In this document: piece after piece, positions 43,891-51,582 of the stretch
Position numbering within the stretch: the first letter of the stretch is position 1
Layout of the letters: each line of letters starts with the position of its first letter
Source: an uncultured Lachnospiraceae bacterium
GTDB lineage: Bacteria; Bacillota; Clostridia; Lachnospirales; Lachnospiraceae
Direction: 5' to 3'
Length of the DNA: 64,000 bases
NCBI GenBank assembly: GCA_900315505.1
Contig: OMZG01000008.1
Coordinates: 16,571-80,570, forward strand
Position numbers and translations under genes: made by a program
Notes under the pieces: model-generated
Seen by the model: only the letters and a program-made list of their open reading frames with translations
Told to the model about the DNA's origin: nothing
The model's database searches: none

Positions 43891-43895
43891 ACGCA

Positions 43896-43934
43896 AAAAG
43901 ATGAAAAAGGGGACAGGTCCCTTTTTCATCTTTT
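43896..43934. repeat. REP-like palindrome, copy 2
   Basis: AAAAGATGAAAAAGGG, GACAGG, TCCCTTTTTCATCTTTT. It lies exactly between the convergent ends of tex and the DUF2752 gene (whose stop begins at 43934) and may also act as a two-way terminator, since A and T runs flank the stem. Confidence 0.9.
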
Positions 43935-44269
43935 CATGGCAGCGGGTCGATATGACCTGCCAGCAGGATTATATTCTTCAATGCAAAATTAGCCGCTATC
44001 ACGATGAGTGCTCCCCAGAGGGGCCAGGTCTTAAGGCCGGGCACGCTCCCAGCCGATGCAGAGTATTTTCTCAATAACACTGCTTTCCTTACGCCTGTGC
44101 AGATATAGTACACGAGTGCAAATACCATGTAGAGCACAAACGGGTGATACCACAGCGAGAGCAGCGGATGCCCGTGGATCAGATAGACAAACGCACGGGT
44201 TCCGCCACAGCCGGGGCAGTACAGGCCTGTCACCTTATGAAAGAGGCAGGCCGGAAACAAAAGTCTCAT
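43934..44269 (-). CDS. DUF2752 membrane protein
   Basis: 111 residues. The signature CPGCGGTRAFVYLIHGHPLLS (Cys-x-x-Cys-Gly-Gly-Thr-Arg) lies at about 18-38, with two or three transmembrane helices. The family is of unknown function and found widely in gut Firmicutes. ATG overlaps the stop of the cyclophilin gene (ATGA), with GAGGAGG upstream. Confidence 0.88.
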   Translation of the reverse strand: MRLLFPACLFHKVTGLYCPGCGGTRAFVYLIHGHPLLSLWYHPFVLYMVFALVYYICTGVRKAVLLRKYSASAGSVPGLKTWPLWGALIVIAANFALKNIILLAGHIDPLP

Positions 44270-44790
44270 GCCTCCTCAGGCTCCGGATAATTTTCTCCAA
44301 AGGTCTCAACAGTCACTTCTTCCATAACCTGCGGGGTGGTCGGCTTATCAGACCAGTCGGTCTCGGTCTCGGCGATCTTGTTGACTACGTCCATGCCTTC
44401 GATAATTTTTCCAAAAGCAGCGTACTGGCCGTCGAGATGCGGTGCATCCTTGTGCATGATGAAGAACTGGCTTCCTGCCGAATCCGGGTCCATCGTGCGG
44501 GCCATTGACAGCACACCGGCCGTATGCTTCAGGTCATTCTGGAAACCATTCGATGAAAATTCACCCCTGATCGAATATCCTGGGCCGCCGGTGCCATTAC
44601 CGTCCGGGTCTCCGCCCTGGATCATGAAGCCATTGATCACTCTGTGGAAGCCGACTCCATCGTAGAAGCCATGATTTATGAGGCTGATGAAATTATTAAC
44701 TGTATTCGGCGCGATGTCAGGATACAGCTCTGCCTTCATCACACTGCCATCCTGCATCTTGATTGTAACTATAGGATTTTTCTTTGCCAT
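44266..44790 (-). CDS. Cyclophilin-type peptidyl-prolyl cis-trans isomerase
   Basis: 174 residues, cytoplasmic (no signal peptide). Catalytic FHRVINGFMIQGGDPDGNGTGGPGY (quoted in part; Arg of FHRV) and SQFFIMHKDAPHLDGQYAAFGK are the cyclophilin motifs. Folds proteins by isomerising prolyl bonds. Coupled with the DUF2752 gene. Confidence 0.95.
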   Translation of the reverse strand: MAKKNPIVTIKMQDGSVMKAELYPDIAPNTVNNFISLINHGFYDGVGFHRVINGFMIQGGDPDGNGTGGPGYSIRGEFSSNGFQNDLKHTAGVLSMARTMDPDSAGSQFFIMHKDAPHLDGQYAAFGKIIEGMDVVNKIAETETDWSDKPTTPQVMEEVTVETFGENYPEPEEA

Positions 44791-44808
44791 AATATGTCCT
44801 TTCTGAAA

Positions 44809-44841
44809 AGATGAAAAAGGGACCTGTCCCCTTTTTCATCT
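44809..44841. repeat. REP-like palindrome, copy 3 (inverted core)
   Basis: AGATGAAAAAGGGACCTGTC and onward to CCCTTTTTCATCT. The asymmetric centre is the reverse complement of copy 2, so copies 2 and 3 flank the cyclophilin/DUF2752 pair in opposite orientation. Confidence 0.88.
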
Positions 44842-44842
44842 A

Positions 44843-44873
44843 AAAAATCACCCGACACCGCCGTGGTGCCGGG
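44843..44873 (-). terminator. Terminator of the crotonase gene
   Basis: CCCGACACC / GGTGCCGGG stem (44851-44859 and 44865-44873, one mismatch) with a T6 run on the minus strand at 44848-44842. Confidence 0.85.
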
Positions 44874-44901
44874 CTTATGTTAATTCGCAAAGCGGTTGAG
44901 A

Positions 44902-45729
44902 TCAGAAGTCTGTGAAGTTCTTGTCTGTCTTGCCGTCGATCTTTAAGAATGCGCCCATGCCTTCCTTCTTGTCGTGAGTATCGTTTACTACGCCGAAGAG
45001 GTTAGCCTCGAGCTCCACGCCGTTCTTGATGTCCATGTCATAGCCGTTGTTGATGGCAGCCTTTGCAACAGATACTGCATAAGAAGCATTAGCCTTGATC
45101 GTCTCTGCCATCTTCTTGCAGGTAGGCATCAGCTCTTCCTTTGGAACTACGTGGTTTACAAGACCGATCCTGTAAGCCTCGTCAGCCTTGATATTCTGTG
45201 CTGTAAAAATAAGCTCCTTGGCTCTTCCCATTCCTACAAGTCTTGCAAGTCTCTGTGTTCCTCCGAATCCAGGAATGATTCCGAGTCCGCACTCAGGCTG
45301 ACCAAAGGTAGCGTTCTCTGAAGCGATCCTGATATCACAGGCCATAGCGATCTCACAGCCGCCGCCGAGTGCAAAGCCGTTTATAGCAGCGATGGTAACC
45401 TGACGCATATTCATAAGCTTGAAGAACGGAACCGAAGCGTTCATTCCGAACTTTCTGGCAGCCGGAGCGTCAAATCCATACATCTCAGCGATATCAGCGC
45501 CTGCAACGAATGAACGGTAAGGATCATCTCCGCCGAGCTTCTTATTAAAGCAAGGACCGCCTGTCAGGATAAGTACCTTAATGTCATCATTTGCCTCGAT
45601 CTCTGTCAGAGCATCATTTAACTCATTGATAGTCTCTGTGTTTAAGGCGTTGAGAGCCTTAGGTCTGCAGATGGAAAGCACTGCTGTAGCGCCATCCTGC
45701 TCGATTTTCAGATTCTTGTAATCAGCCAT
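44902..45729 (-). CDS. crt: Crotonase-type enoyl-CoA hydratase
   Basis: 275 residues. GGGCE (Glu126) and QPE (Glu146) supply the two catalytic acids, and FVAGADI the oxyanion loop. Hydrates short 2-enoyl-CoA or dehydrates 3-hydroxybutyryl-CoA, as in butyrate formation. A 14-residue insertion (PCFNKKLGGDDPYR, about 59-72) precedes the oxyanion loop and is not usual. The bcd, etf, hbd and thl genes that often accompany crt are absent from the window. SD GGAGG and own terminator. Confidence 0.9.
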   Translation of the reverse strand: MADYKNLKIEQDGATAVLSICRPKALNALNTETINELNDALTEIEANDDIKVLILTGGPCFNKKLGGDDPYRSFVAGADIAEMYGFDAPAARKFGMNASVPFFKLMNMRQVTIAAINGFALGGGCEIAMACDIRIASENATFGQPECGLGIIPGFGGTQRLARLVGMGRAKELIFTAQNIKADEAYRIGLVNHVVPKEELMPTCKKMAETIKANASYAVSVAKAAINNGYDMDIKNGVELEANLFGVVNDTHDKKEGMGAFLKIDGKTDKNFTDF

Positions 45730-45740
45730 TTTTTCCTCCG

Positions 45741-45853
45741 AAGACAGGAGGACGGTTCTCCTGTCTTAACTTCATTCAGTTTCCACAAAAGACACGGGAA
45801 CCGTCCCTCTTGTCTTCATCTGCGGCAATAGAACGGGCACTTGCCTGTCCCGT
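45741..45853. repeat. Cluster of three REP-like palindromes
   Basis: Unit 1 (45741-45767) AAGACAGGAG-N7-CTCCTGTCTT. Unit 2 (45789-45816) begins AAGACACGGG and ends TGTCTT. Unit 3 (45833-45853) ACGGGCACTTGCCTGTCCCGT. Units 1 and 2 have GACGGTTC and its inverse GAACCGTC at their centres, so they are in opposite orientation. They lie upstream of the crotonase gene, in the 170-base gap before a glycosyltransferase. Confidence 0.8.
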
Positions 45854-45899
45854 CTTTCTTTGTCCATAATACAAGTCTGTTAAAACTTTGTCAATCCCC

Positions 45900-46916
45900 T
45901 TAGTTGAATCCGATGAATCTCTGTGCGATATGATAGAAGAATACACCGATCTTCTTTCCGAAGGTGCCCTTGAAGCGCATCGCAAAGCCAAGTACTCCGT
46001 ATCTCAGCTGGTGATAGGTACGCTTATCATGATTGTAGATGTACTTCCAGAGATCATCTATCTTCTTATAATTGACAGAATCATTGGACAGATATCCGAT
46101 CGAGGTCGAGACCACAGTCACCGATTCGAGATATGACAGCAGATATTTACGCAAATGCGGCTCATCGACCTGCCACGGATCGACGGCATCCACCATCATG
46201 TAGTTCACGCGGAGCTGCTGGTCGATACGCTTTATCATGGTCTGCTCAGCAACCGACTGTCCCTCACGCCCGATATAGTACCGGTAGAAGCTGACATTCT
46301 GATAGTACAGCGTCTTCACATGGATGAGCGGAATGTAAACATACAGATTGTCCACATAGAAAGTGTGCTTCGGAAGCTCCAGTCCGCAGTCACGGAGCAG
46401 CTGCGTCCGGTAGATCACTGAATGCATCAGGATCGAGAAGCCCTTGATATTTCTCTTCATTCCATCCCAGCCGATGATCTCATCCTCTGGGAAAAGTGGT
46501 GACAGAAGCATCCTTCTCTCGTGACCGGTCGACAGCTTCTCATAGACAAAATTCGACAGATGCATGTCCACCGGATGCTCCATTTCTGCAAAGGAACGGA
46601 GCACATCGAGGATCTGCATATATGCCTCGCGGTCCACCCAGTCGTCAGAATCCACGACCTTGAAATAAAGGCCCTTTGCCTCGCGGATGCCGGTATTCAC
46701 AGCGGCTCCGTGTCCGCCGTTTTCCTGATGAACAGCCCTGACTATAGACGGGTAAGCCTGCTGGTAAGCATCAGCGAGTTCACCTGTCCTGTCAGTCGAA
46801 CCATCATCTACTATGATTATCTCCACGTCCTCACCACCAGGAAGCAGCGAGTCGACGCATTTTCTCATGAAGGTGTACGAGTTATAGCAGGGTACACAGA
46901 AACTTAAAATTTTCAT
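45900..46916 (-). CDS. Family 2 glycosyltransferase
   Basis: 338 residues. MKILSFCVPCYNSY, IIIVDDGSTDRTGEL and KVVDSDDWVDREAY (DxD) define the GT-A fold; the C-terminal third is alpha-helical with aromatic clusters, as in lipoteichoic or capsular glycosyltransferases. No transmembrane helix. Stands apart from the polysaccharide operon near 3-10 kb and sits ten bases after corA's end. Donor unknown. Confidence 0.9.
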   Translation of the reverse strand: MKILSFCVPCYNSYTFMRKCVDSLLPGGEDVEIIIVDDGSTDRTGELADAYQQAYPSIVRAVHQENGGHGAAVNTGIREAKGLYFKVVDSDDWVDREAYMQILDVLRSFAEMEHPVDMHLSNFVYEKLSTGHERRMLLSPLFPEDEIIGWDGMKRNIKGFSILMHSVIYRTQLLRDCGLELPKHTFYVDNLYVYIPLIHVKTLYYQNVSFYRYYIGREGQSVAEQTMIKRIDQQLRVNYMMVDAVDPWQVDEPHLRKYLLSYLESVTVVSTSIGYLSNDSVNYKKIDDLWKYIYNHDKRTYHQLRYGVLGFAMRFKGTFGKKIGVFFYHIAQRFIGFN

Positions 46917-46926
46917 ACTATTTTCC

Positions 46927-47871
46927 TTACAGCATCTTTCTCTTATGCAACACTATTGCCGTGAGCACGCTTATGATCAGCGTCGCGACACAGAGTATCG
47001 CAAACCCGAACGGCGTATGCGACAGCGGCATCCATCTGGAATCCACATTCATGCCCCAGAGGCCGCCGATAATCGTCGGAACTGAGAGCACGATCGTGAC
47101 AGCCGCGAGATACTTCATTGCATTATTCAGTCTGTTATTGATGAGAGTGCTCATCAGATCGCGGGTTCCGTTGATGATATCACGGTAGATGGATGTCATC
47201 TCGATAGCCTGCTTCGTCTCGACTATTACATCCTCGAGGATCTCTGCGTCATCATCGTAATGCCTGATCCTCGAATACCTCGTCAGCCTCTCGACTACCA
47301 GATTGTTCGCTCGAAGCGACGTAGCGAAGTACACGAGGTTCGACTCGAGCTCATGCAGATCGATAAGATCCGAATCCTCGGTATTCTTTTCATTTATCCT
47401 CTCCTCAATCTCGGTACGCTGTCTGTCTATCGTACGCAGAAGCGACTGGTAGACCATACTCGAATTGTAGAGGATCTGATAGGTAAATCTCATCTGCTTC
47501 TTCGTGGAAAACTCCTTTACCCTGTGATCGATAAAGGACCTGAGCACGGAGGTCTCCTCGTTGCAGACTGTAATGATCACATCATCCCGGAGCAGGATTC
47601 CCAGCGGGATAGTCGTGTATGTGTGACGGTTGTTTCTTTCCTCAGCCGTCGGGATATCGATGAGGATCAGCGTGTAGTCGTCCTCCACACTGATTCGCGA
47701 GCTCTCCTCTTCATCGAGAGCTGCACGAACATCGGTGATATCCATATTGTAGTCGTCTGCTACCTGCTCGCACTCGTCAGCGGACGGCGCGGTGAGCTTT
47801 ATCCAGCAGCCCGGCTCATATTCTGATGTCTCATGTATTACAGAGTCATCTGTCCTGTAAATATCCAGCAT
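46927..47871 (-). CDS. corA: CorA-type divalent cation transporter
   Basis: 314 residues. Long soluble N-terminal domain rich in acid residues, then two transmembrane helices at the C-terminus with the pore motif GMN (in GGLWGMNVDSR) and the lysine/arginine end HKRKML. Moves Mg2+ (or Co2+, Ni2+) down its gradient as a pentamer. GGAGGG precedes ATG. Confidence 0.93.
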   Translation of the reverse strand: MLDIYRTDDSVIHETSEYEPGCWIKLTAPSADECEQVADDYNMDITDVRAALDEEESSRISVEDDYTLILIDIPTAEERNNRHTYTTIPLGILLRDDVIITVCNEETSVLRSFIDHRVKEFSTKKQMRFTYQILYNSSMVYQSLLRTIDRQRTEIEERINEKNTEDSDLIDLHELESNLVYFATSLRANNLVVERLTRYSRIRHYDDDAEILEDVIVETKQAIEMTSIYRDIINGTRDLMSTLINNRLNNAMKYLAAVTIVLSVPTIIGGLWGMNVDSRWMPLSHTPFGFAILCVATLIISVLTAIVLHKRKML

Positions 47872-47963
47872 GGTGACATTCCCTCCATGTCATGCTTTCG
47901 TGTAAAAGTTGCCGCTCGATAATGATTATCTGATTCCATGAAGTAGTCACCTCGCTTTCCTAT

Positions 47964-48005
47964 TAGTTCAGAGTTTCCGGTTCAGAGTTCTTAGCAAAAA
48001 ACTCA
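47964..48005. repeat. Heptamer array at the alcohol dehydrogenase stop codon
   Basis: AGTTCAG, AGTTTCC, GGTTCAG, AGTTCTT, AGCAAAA, then AACTCAGGACCCGGAACTAC in the inverse sense. Stop codon (CTA on this strand, 48003-48005) is inside the last units. More degenerate than the other arrays. Confidence 0.7.
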
Positions 48006-49208
48006 GGACCCGGAACTACGAACTTGTCTCAAAATCTTTGCAAATTTCTTTCTGTCAAAAATAACCGGCACCGGATACAGTGGATTGACTTCCCTGTATG
48101 CCCAGGCCGCCAGCTTCGGGATATCCTTCTCATCGAAATCGAGATGCTTCGGGATTCCCATGTCCTCATTCATATTCTCTATGGCCTTTATGAAGCCGGC
48201 TGCTCTCTCCTGCCTCGTGCCATCCTTCTCAATGTCGCAGACCGAGGCCAGCTTGGCCAGATCAGGCACTACGACCGAGCCATACTCACGGAGCACATAC
48301 GGCATCACTACTGCATTGATCATGCCGTGAGGCAGATGCAGCGCACCGCCGAGCGCATGGGCTATGGCATGTACATTTCCTACTCCGCTCGCATTGAGTG
48401 CCGTACCCGCTGTATATGAAGCGATCAGCATCTCCTCACGCGCCTGCAGATCCTCTCCATCCTCGTATGCCTTCGGAAGGGCATCCATGATTCCCTCAAC
48501 TGCATCCTCGCAGTCCTCTGCTGTATCATCGAGATGAAAGGGCGTATTCATATATGCCTCAACCGCGTGTGTCAGGGCATCCATCCCTGTGTAAGCAGTC
48601 TCCTCCTTCGGGAGGCTGATGAGAAGCGACGGATCAAGCACCGCCACATCCGGCATCAGATGAGGGTCATTTATCGCAAACTTCTGTCCCGTGGCATTGT
48701 CGCTGAGCACTGCTATACTCGTGGTCTCAGAGCCCGTGCCGGCCGTAGTAGGTACCGCTATGAAAAATGGTGTCTCACGCTTTACCCTCATCAGGCCTCT
48801 CATATTCATCAGAACCTTCCCCGGTCTGGCGATGCACGCTGCCGCACCCTTTGCCGCATCTATCGCGCTTCCGCCTCCGATAGCTATGAAGGAATCGCAT
48901 TCATTCTTCCTGTAGAACTCTGCTATCTCCTCGGCCTGCTGCACCGTCGGGTCGCTCTTGACCCAGTGATACACCACGTATCCGGTCTCACGGTCATTGA
49001 TGAAGCTCTCGAAAAATGTGCTCTTCGAGACCTTCGGATCTGTGACTATGAGTGGCCTCTCCACCTCATTGCGGTCGAGTACATCCGGTATTGAAAAAAG
49101 AGAATCTACACCCTCTATCTTCTCCGCCAGCTCGTCATTCGCATGATGCATCCGCCGTCCGGCAATCTTCTGATATAGTCTGCTTGTACATTCTAACGGA
49201 ACGTCCAT
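48003..49208 (-). CDS. Iron-containing alcohol dehydrogenase
   Basis: 401 residues from ATG 49208 (AAAGAAAGG upstream). GGGSAIDAAKG binds the nucleotide; TGMDALTHAVEAY, GNVHAIAHALGG and LPHGMINAVVMPYVL hold the metal ligands. Family reactions include ethanol, butanol or 1,3-propanediol formation; the exact substrate is unknown. Longer reading from a codon 99 bases upstream would give a hydrophobic lead with no ribosome binding site and was not used. Confidence 0.92.
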   Translation of the reverse strand: MDVPLECTSRLYQKIAGRRMHHANDELAEKIEGVDSLFSIPDVLDRNEVERPLIVTDPKVSKSTFFESFINDRETGYVVYHWVKSDPTVQQAEEIAEFYRKNECDSFIAIGGGSAIDAAKGAAACIARPGKVLMNMRGLMRVKRETPFFIAVPTTAGTGSETTSIAVLSDNATGQKFAINDPHLMPDVAVLDPSLLISLPKEETAYTGMDALTHAVEAYMNTPFHLDDTAEDCEDAVEGIMDALPKAYEDGEDLQAREEMLIASYTAGTALNASGVGNVHAIAHALGGALHLPHGMINAVVMPYVLREYGSVVVPDLAKLASVCDIEKDGTRQERAAGFIKAIENMNEDMGIPKHLDFDEKDIPKLAAWAYREVNPLYPVPVIFDRKKFAKILRQVRSSGS

Positions 49209-49253
49209 AAAAACCTTTCTTTGTCTGTCATTCGCGTTTTGCACGCTGTTTCT

Positions 49254-49282
49254 ACTATACAGTAAAAACACGTAAAAGTAAA
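49254..49282 (-). promoter_or_regulatory. Promoter of the alcohol dehydrogenase gene
   Basis: TTTACT (49282-49277), 17 bases, TATAGT (49259-49254) on the minus strand, about 45 bases before the ATG. Confidence 0.6.
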
Positions 49283-49292
49283 GTATACACCA

Positions 49293-49358
49293 ACAAAAAA
49301 GCACCACTTGTACCTGATCATTTCATGATTCATGAAATCACATAGTACAAATGGTGCT
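49293..49358 (-). terminator. Long interrupted hairpin terminating ptsI
   Basis: Outer stem AGCACCA-TTGTAC pairs with GTACAA-TGGTGCT (49300-49314, 49344-49358); inside it a second palindrome ATTTCATGATTCATGAAAT. A T6 run follows on the minus strand. Larger than a standard intrinsic terminator. Confidence 0.8.
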
Positions 49359-49363
49359 AAATG

Positions 49364-50992
49364 TTATTTTGACAGATCTGTATTTCTGATTGCGTTTCTT
49401 ACTGCCAGTACACGTGATGGTGAGACGGACAACTCGTCAACTCCCATCCGTAGGAAGGTCTCGGTGAGGGAGGTATCGGCTCCGAGCTCGCCGCAGATGC
49501 CTACCCAGGCGCCGCCCTTATGACCGTTCCTGATGGTATATTCGATCTCACGAAGTACTGCCGGATGGTGGGTATCGGCGAAATCTTCGAGATTCGGATT
49601 CTGTCTGTCACAGGCCAGGGTGTACTGTGTCAGGTCATTGGTTCCTATTGAGAAGAAATCCACTTCCTTGGCGAGTTCCTCTGACATCCATACTGCTGCC
49701 GGTGTCTCTACCATGATTCCGAGCTCGCAGTCCTTATATGGGAGATTCTGCTCGTCAAGCTCTTTCTTGACCTCTGCTATGATCTCCTTGATCTTCTTCA
49801 CTTCATCTACTGAGATGATCATTGGGAACATGATCGAGATATTGCCGTAGTAGCTTGCCCTGTACAGCGCGCGGAGCTGTGTCTTGAAAATTTCCGGGCG
49901 CTTCAGGCAGATACGGATTGCACGGAAGCCCATTGCAGGATTGTCCTCATGGTCGAGATGGAAATAGTCCACCTGCTTGTCTGCTCCGATATCGAGTGTC
50001 CTGATCACGACCTTCTTGCCGGCCATATTCTCTGCTACTGTCTTGTATGCCTTGAACTGGTCCTCTTCTGACGGATAGTCATCGCATCCAAGATACAGGA
50101 ATTCACTTCTGAAGAGCCCGATTCCGCCGGCATCATTTGCGAGCACATCGGCTACATCCTTGACTGAACCGATATTGGCAAATACATTGATCTCATGGCC
50201 GTCCTTCGTGACATTCGGCTTGCCCTTGAGTTCCTGAAGCAGTCTCTGCTGCTCCTCTTCTTTTTCTTTTTTCTTCTTGTATTCTGCGAGAACGTCGTCG
50301 TCAGGATCTACTATGAATCTGCCTTCATAGCCATCGACGATTCCCATATGGCCTTCCATGTCATCCTCTGAGAAATCCACTCCGATGAGTGCCGGAATGT
50401 TCATGGTTCTTGCGAGGATTGCTGTATGAGAATTCGTGGAGCCATGCCTCGTCACGAATGAGAGCACAAGTGACTTGTCAAGCTGCACTGTCTCTGAAGG
50501 AGCCAGGTCATCTGCCAGGAGGATTGACGGCTCTGTGGCTGTGAATCCGCCTGCTCCTGCACCTGACAGGATTCCTACCACGCGGTTCGAAATATCCTTG
50601 ACATCTGCTGCCCTGCCACGCATGTAGTCGTCGTCCATATTTGCAAACATCTCAGAGAAATTGTCCCCGGTGGTCGCTACTGCGAACTCTGCGTTGACAT
50701 TCTGTGTGCGGATGATATTCTCTACCGACTCCTGATAGTCGAGGTCATCGAGCATCATCTGATGCACCTCGAAAACTGCTGCATTGGCCTCGCCGACCTC
50801 CTTCAGAGCCTTGTCATGGAGCTCTGCAAGCTGCTTCTTGGCCTCCTCGGATGCGTCGTGATATCTCTTCACCTCGGCCTCTACGTCGTCTACCTTTTCA
50901 CGCTTTACGACTGAATCCTTCTTGTGATATATGGTCACCTTTCCAATGGCTATGCCAGTGAAAACGGGCTTTCCTGTATATTCTTTCTGCAA
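49364..50992 (-). CDS. ptsI: PTS Enzyme I (phosphoenolpyruvate-protein phosphotransferase)
   Basis: Autophosphorylates from PEP and passes phosphate to HPr. About 542 residues. The active histidine lies in STNSHTAILART, the PEP-binding arginine region in FRSEFLYLG, and the catalytic Cys in GICGELG. I favour a TTG start at 50992, which has GAGGTG six bases upstream; a GTG at 51001 overlaps that box. It follows ptsH in the same direction, so general PTS proteins and the fructose transporter share one neighbourhood. Confidence 0.95.
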   Translation of the reverse strand: MQKEYTGKPVFTGIAIGKVTIYHKKDSVVKREKVDDVEAEVKRYHDASEEAKKQLAELHDKALKEVGEANAAVFEVHQMMLDDLDYQESVENIIRTQNVNAEFAVATTGDNFSEMFANMDDDYMRGRAADVKDISNRVVGILSGAGAGGFTATEPSILLADDLAPSETVQLDKSLVLSFVTRHGSTNSHTAILARTMNIPALIGVDFSEDDMEGHMGIVDGYEGRFIVDPDDDVLAEYKKKKEKEEEQQRLLQELKGKPNVTKDGHEINVFANIGSVKDVADVLANDAGGIGLFRSEFLYLGCDDYPSEEDQFKAYKTVAENMAGKKVVIRTLDIGADKQVDYFHLDHEDNPAMGFRAIRICLKRPEIFKTQLRALYRASYYGNISIMFPMIISVDEVKKIKEIIAEVKKELDEQNLPYKDCELGIMVETPAAVWMSEELAKEVDFFSIGTNDLTQYTLACDRQNPNLEDFADTHHPAVLREIEYTIRNGHKGGAWVGICGELGADTSLTETFLRMGVDELSVSPSRVLAVRNAIRNTDLSK

Positions 50993-51062
50993 TTTATACA
51001 CCTCATTAGTAAAAAAAATCCGGTGCAGCAGACAGCGTCCACTGCCCGGATTCGGGTTGCTA

Positions 51063-51320
51063 TTAAAGGTTATCCTTCAGGAACTGCTCGAGCTCTGTTG
51101 CGGCCTCATCTTCCTGGTCGCCATCGCAGGCTACTGTGATCTCCTGATCCTTCTTCACTCCAAGGCTCATTACTCCGAGGATTCTCTTGGCATCTGCCTC
51201 CTTGCCATCCTTAGCGATAGTCACCTTGCATGGGTACTTGGCTGCTGCCTTGACGAAAAGGCCGGCCGGTCTTGCATGGATTCCCAGTGGATCTGTGATT
51301 GTGTACTTGAATTCCTTCAT
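51063..51320 (-). CDS. ptsH: PTS phosphocarrier HPr with Arg at position 46
   Basis: 85 residues. GIHARPAG holds the active His15. The regulatory helix reads DAKRILGVMSLG, where residue 46, the Ser that HPr kinase/phosphatase modifies in most Firmicutes, is Arg (codon AGA, one base from Ser). The protein should still carry phosphate to sugar-specific EIIs but cannot be Ser46-phosphorylated and so cannot act as CcpA co-effector in the known manner. Strong AGGAGG. Confidence 0.95.
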   Translation of the reverse strand: MKEFKYTITDPLGIHARPAGLFVKAAAKYPCKVTIAKDGKEADAKRILGVMSLGVKKDQEITVACDGDQEDEAATELEQFLKDNL

Positions 51321-51460
51321 GATGATTTCCTCCTATTACCTGTTCACGTGGTCATCCGGCATATGCAGCCGCTCAAGGCACGCTCTCGCTGTTCGGCACG
51401 CTAATGCCTTTCGCGACTCATATGCTGTCTTCCCGCTCAGTTTTATCTACTAGCAACAAT

Positions 51461-51489
51461 ATTATATCAAAATTATCTTAGTTAAGATA
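51461..51489 (-). promoter_or_regulatory. ptsHI promoter with palindromic operator
   Basis: TATAAT at 51466-51461 on the minus strand. The -35 position is covered by a palindrome TATCTTA-GT-TAAGATA (51474-51489, 7-base arms). No good -35 hexamer is visible, which would fit control by a bound activator or repressor. Confidence 0.6.
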
Positions 51490-51503
51490 CTACTTTTTAC
51501 ATG

Positions 51504-51582
51504 TAACTTATAACTCTTAACTCATAACTCATAACTCTTAACTCACAACTTATAACTCTTAACTCACAACTCACAACTCTTA
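51504..51582. repeat. One-arm heptamer array at the fruA stop codon
   Basis: Eleven consecutive 7-base units: TAACTTA, TAACTCT, TAACTCA twice, TAACTCT, TAACTCA, CAACTTA, TAACTCT, TAACTCA, CAACTCA, CAACTCT, then TACC. The fruA stop (TTA, 51580-51582) falls in the last unit. Unlike others it has no inverted left arm. Confidence 0.9.

Noticed and set aside
47260..47826. 188-codon plus-strand frame
   Set aside because: Antisense shadow of corA.
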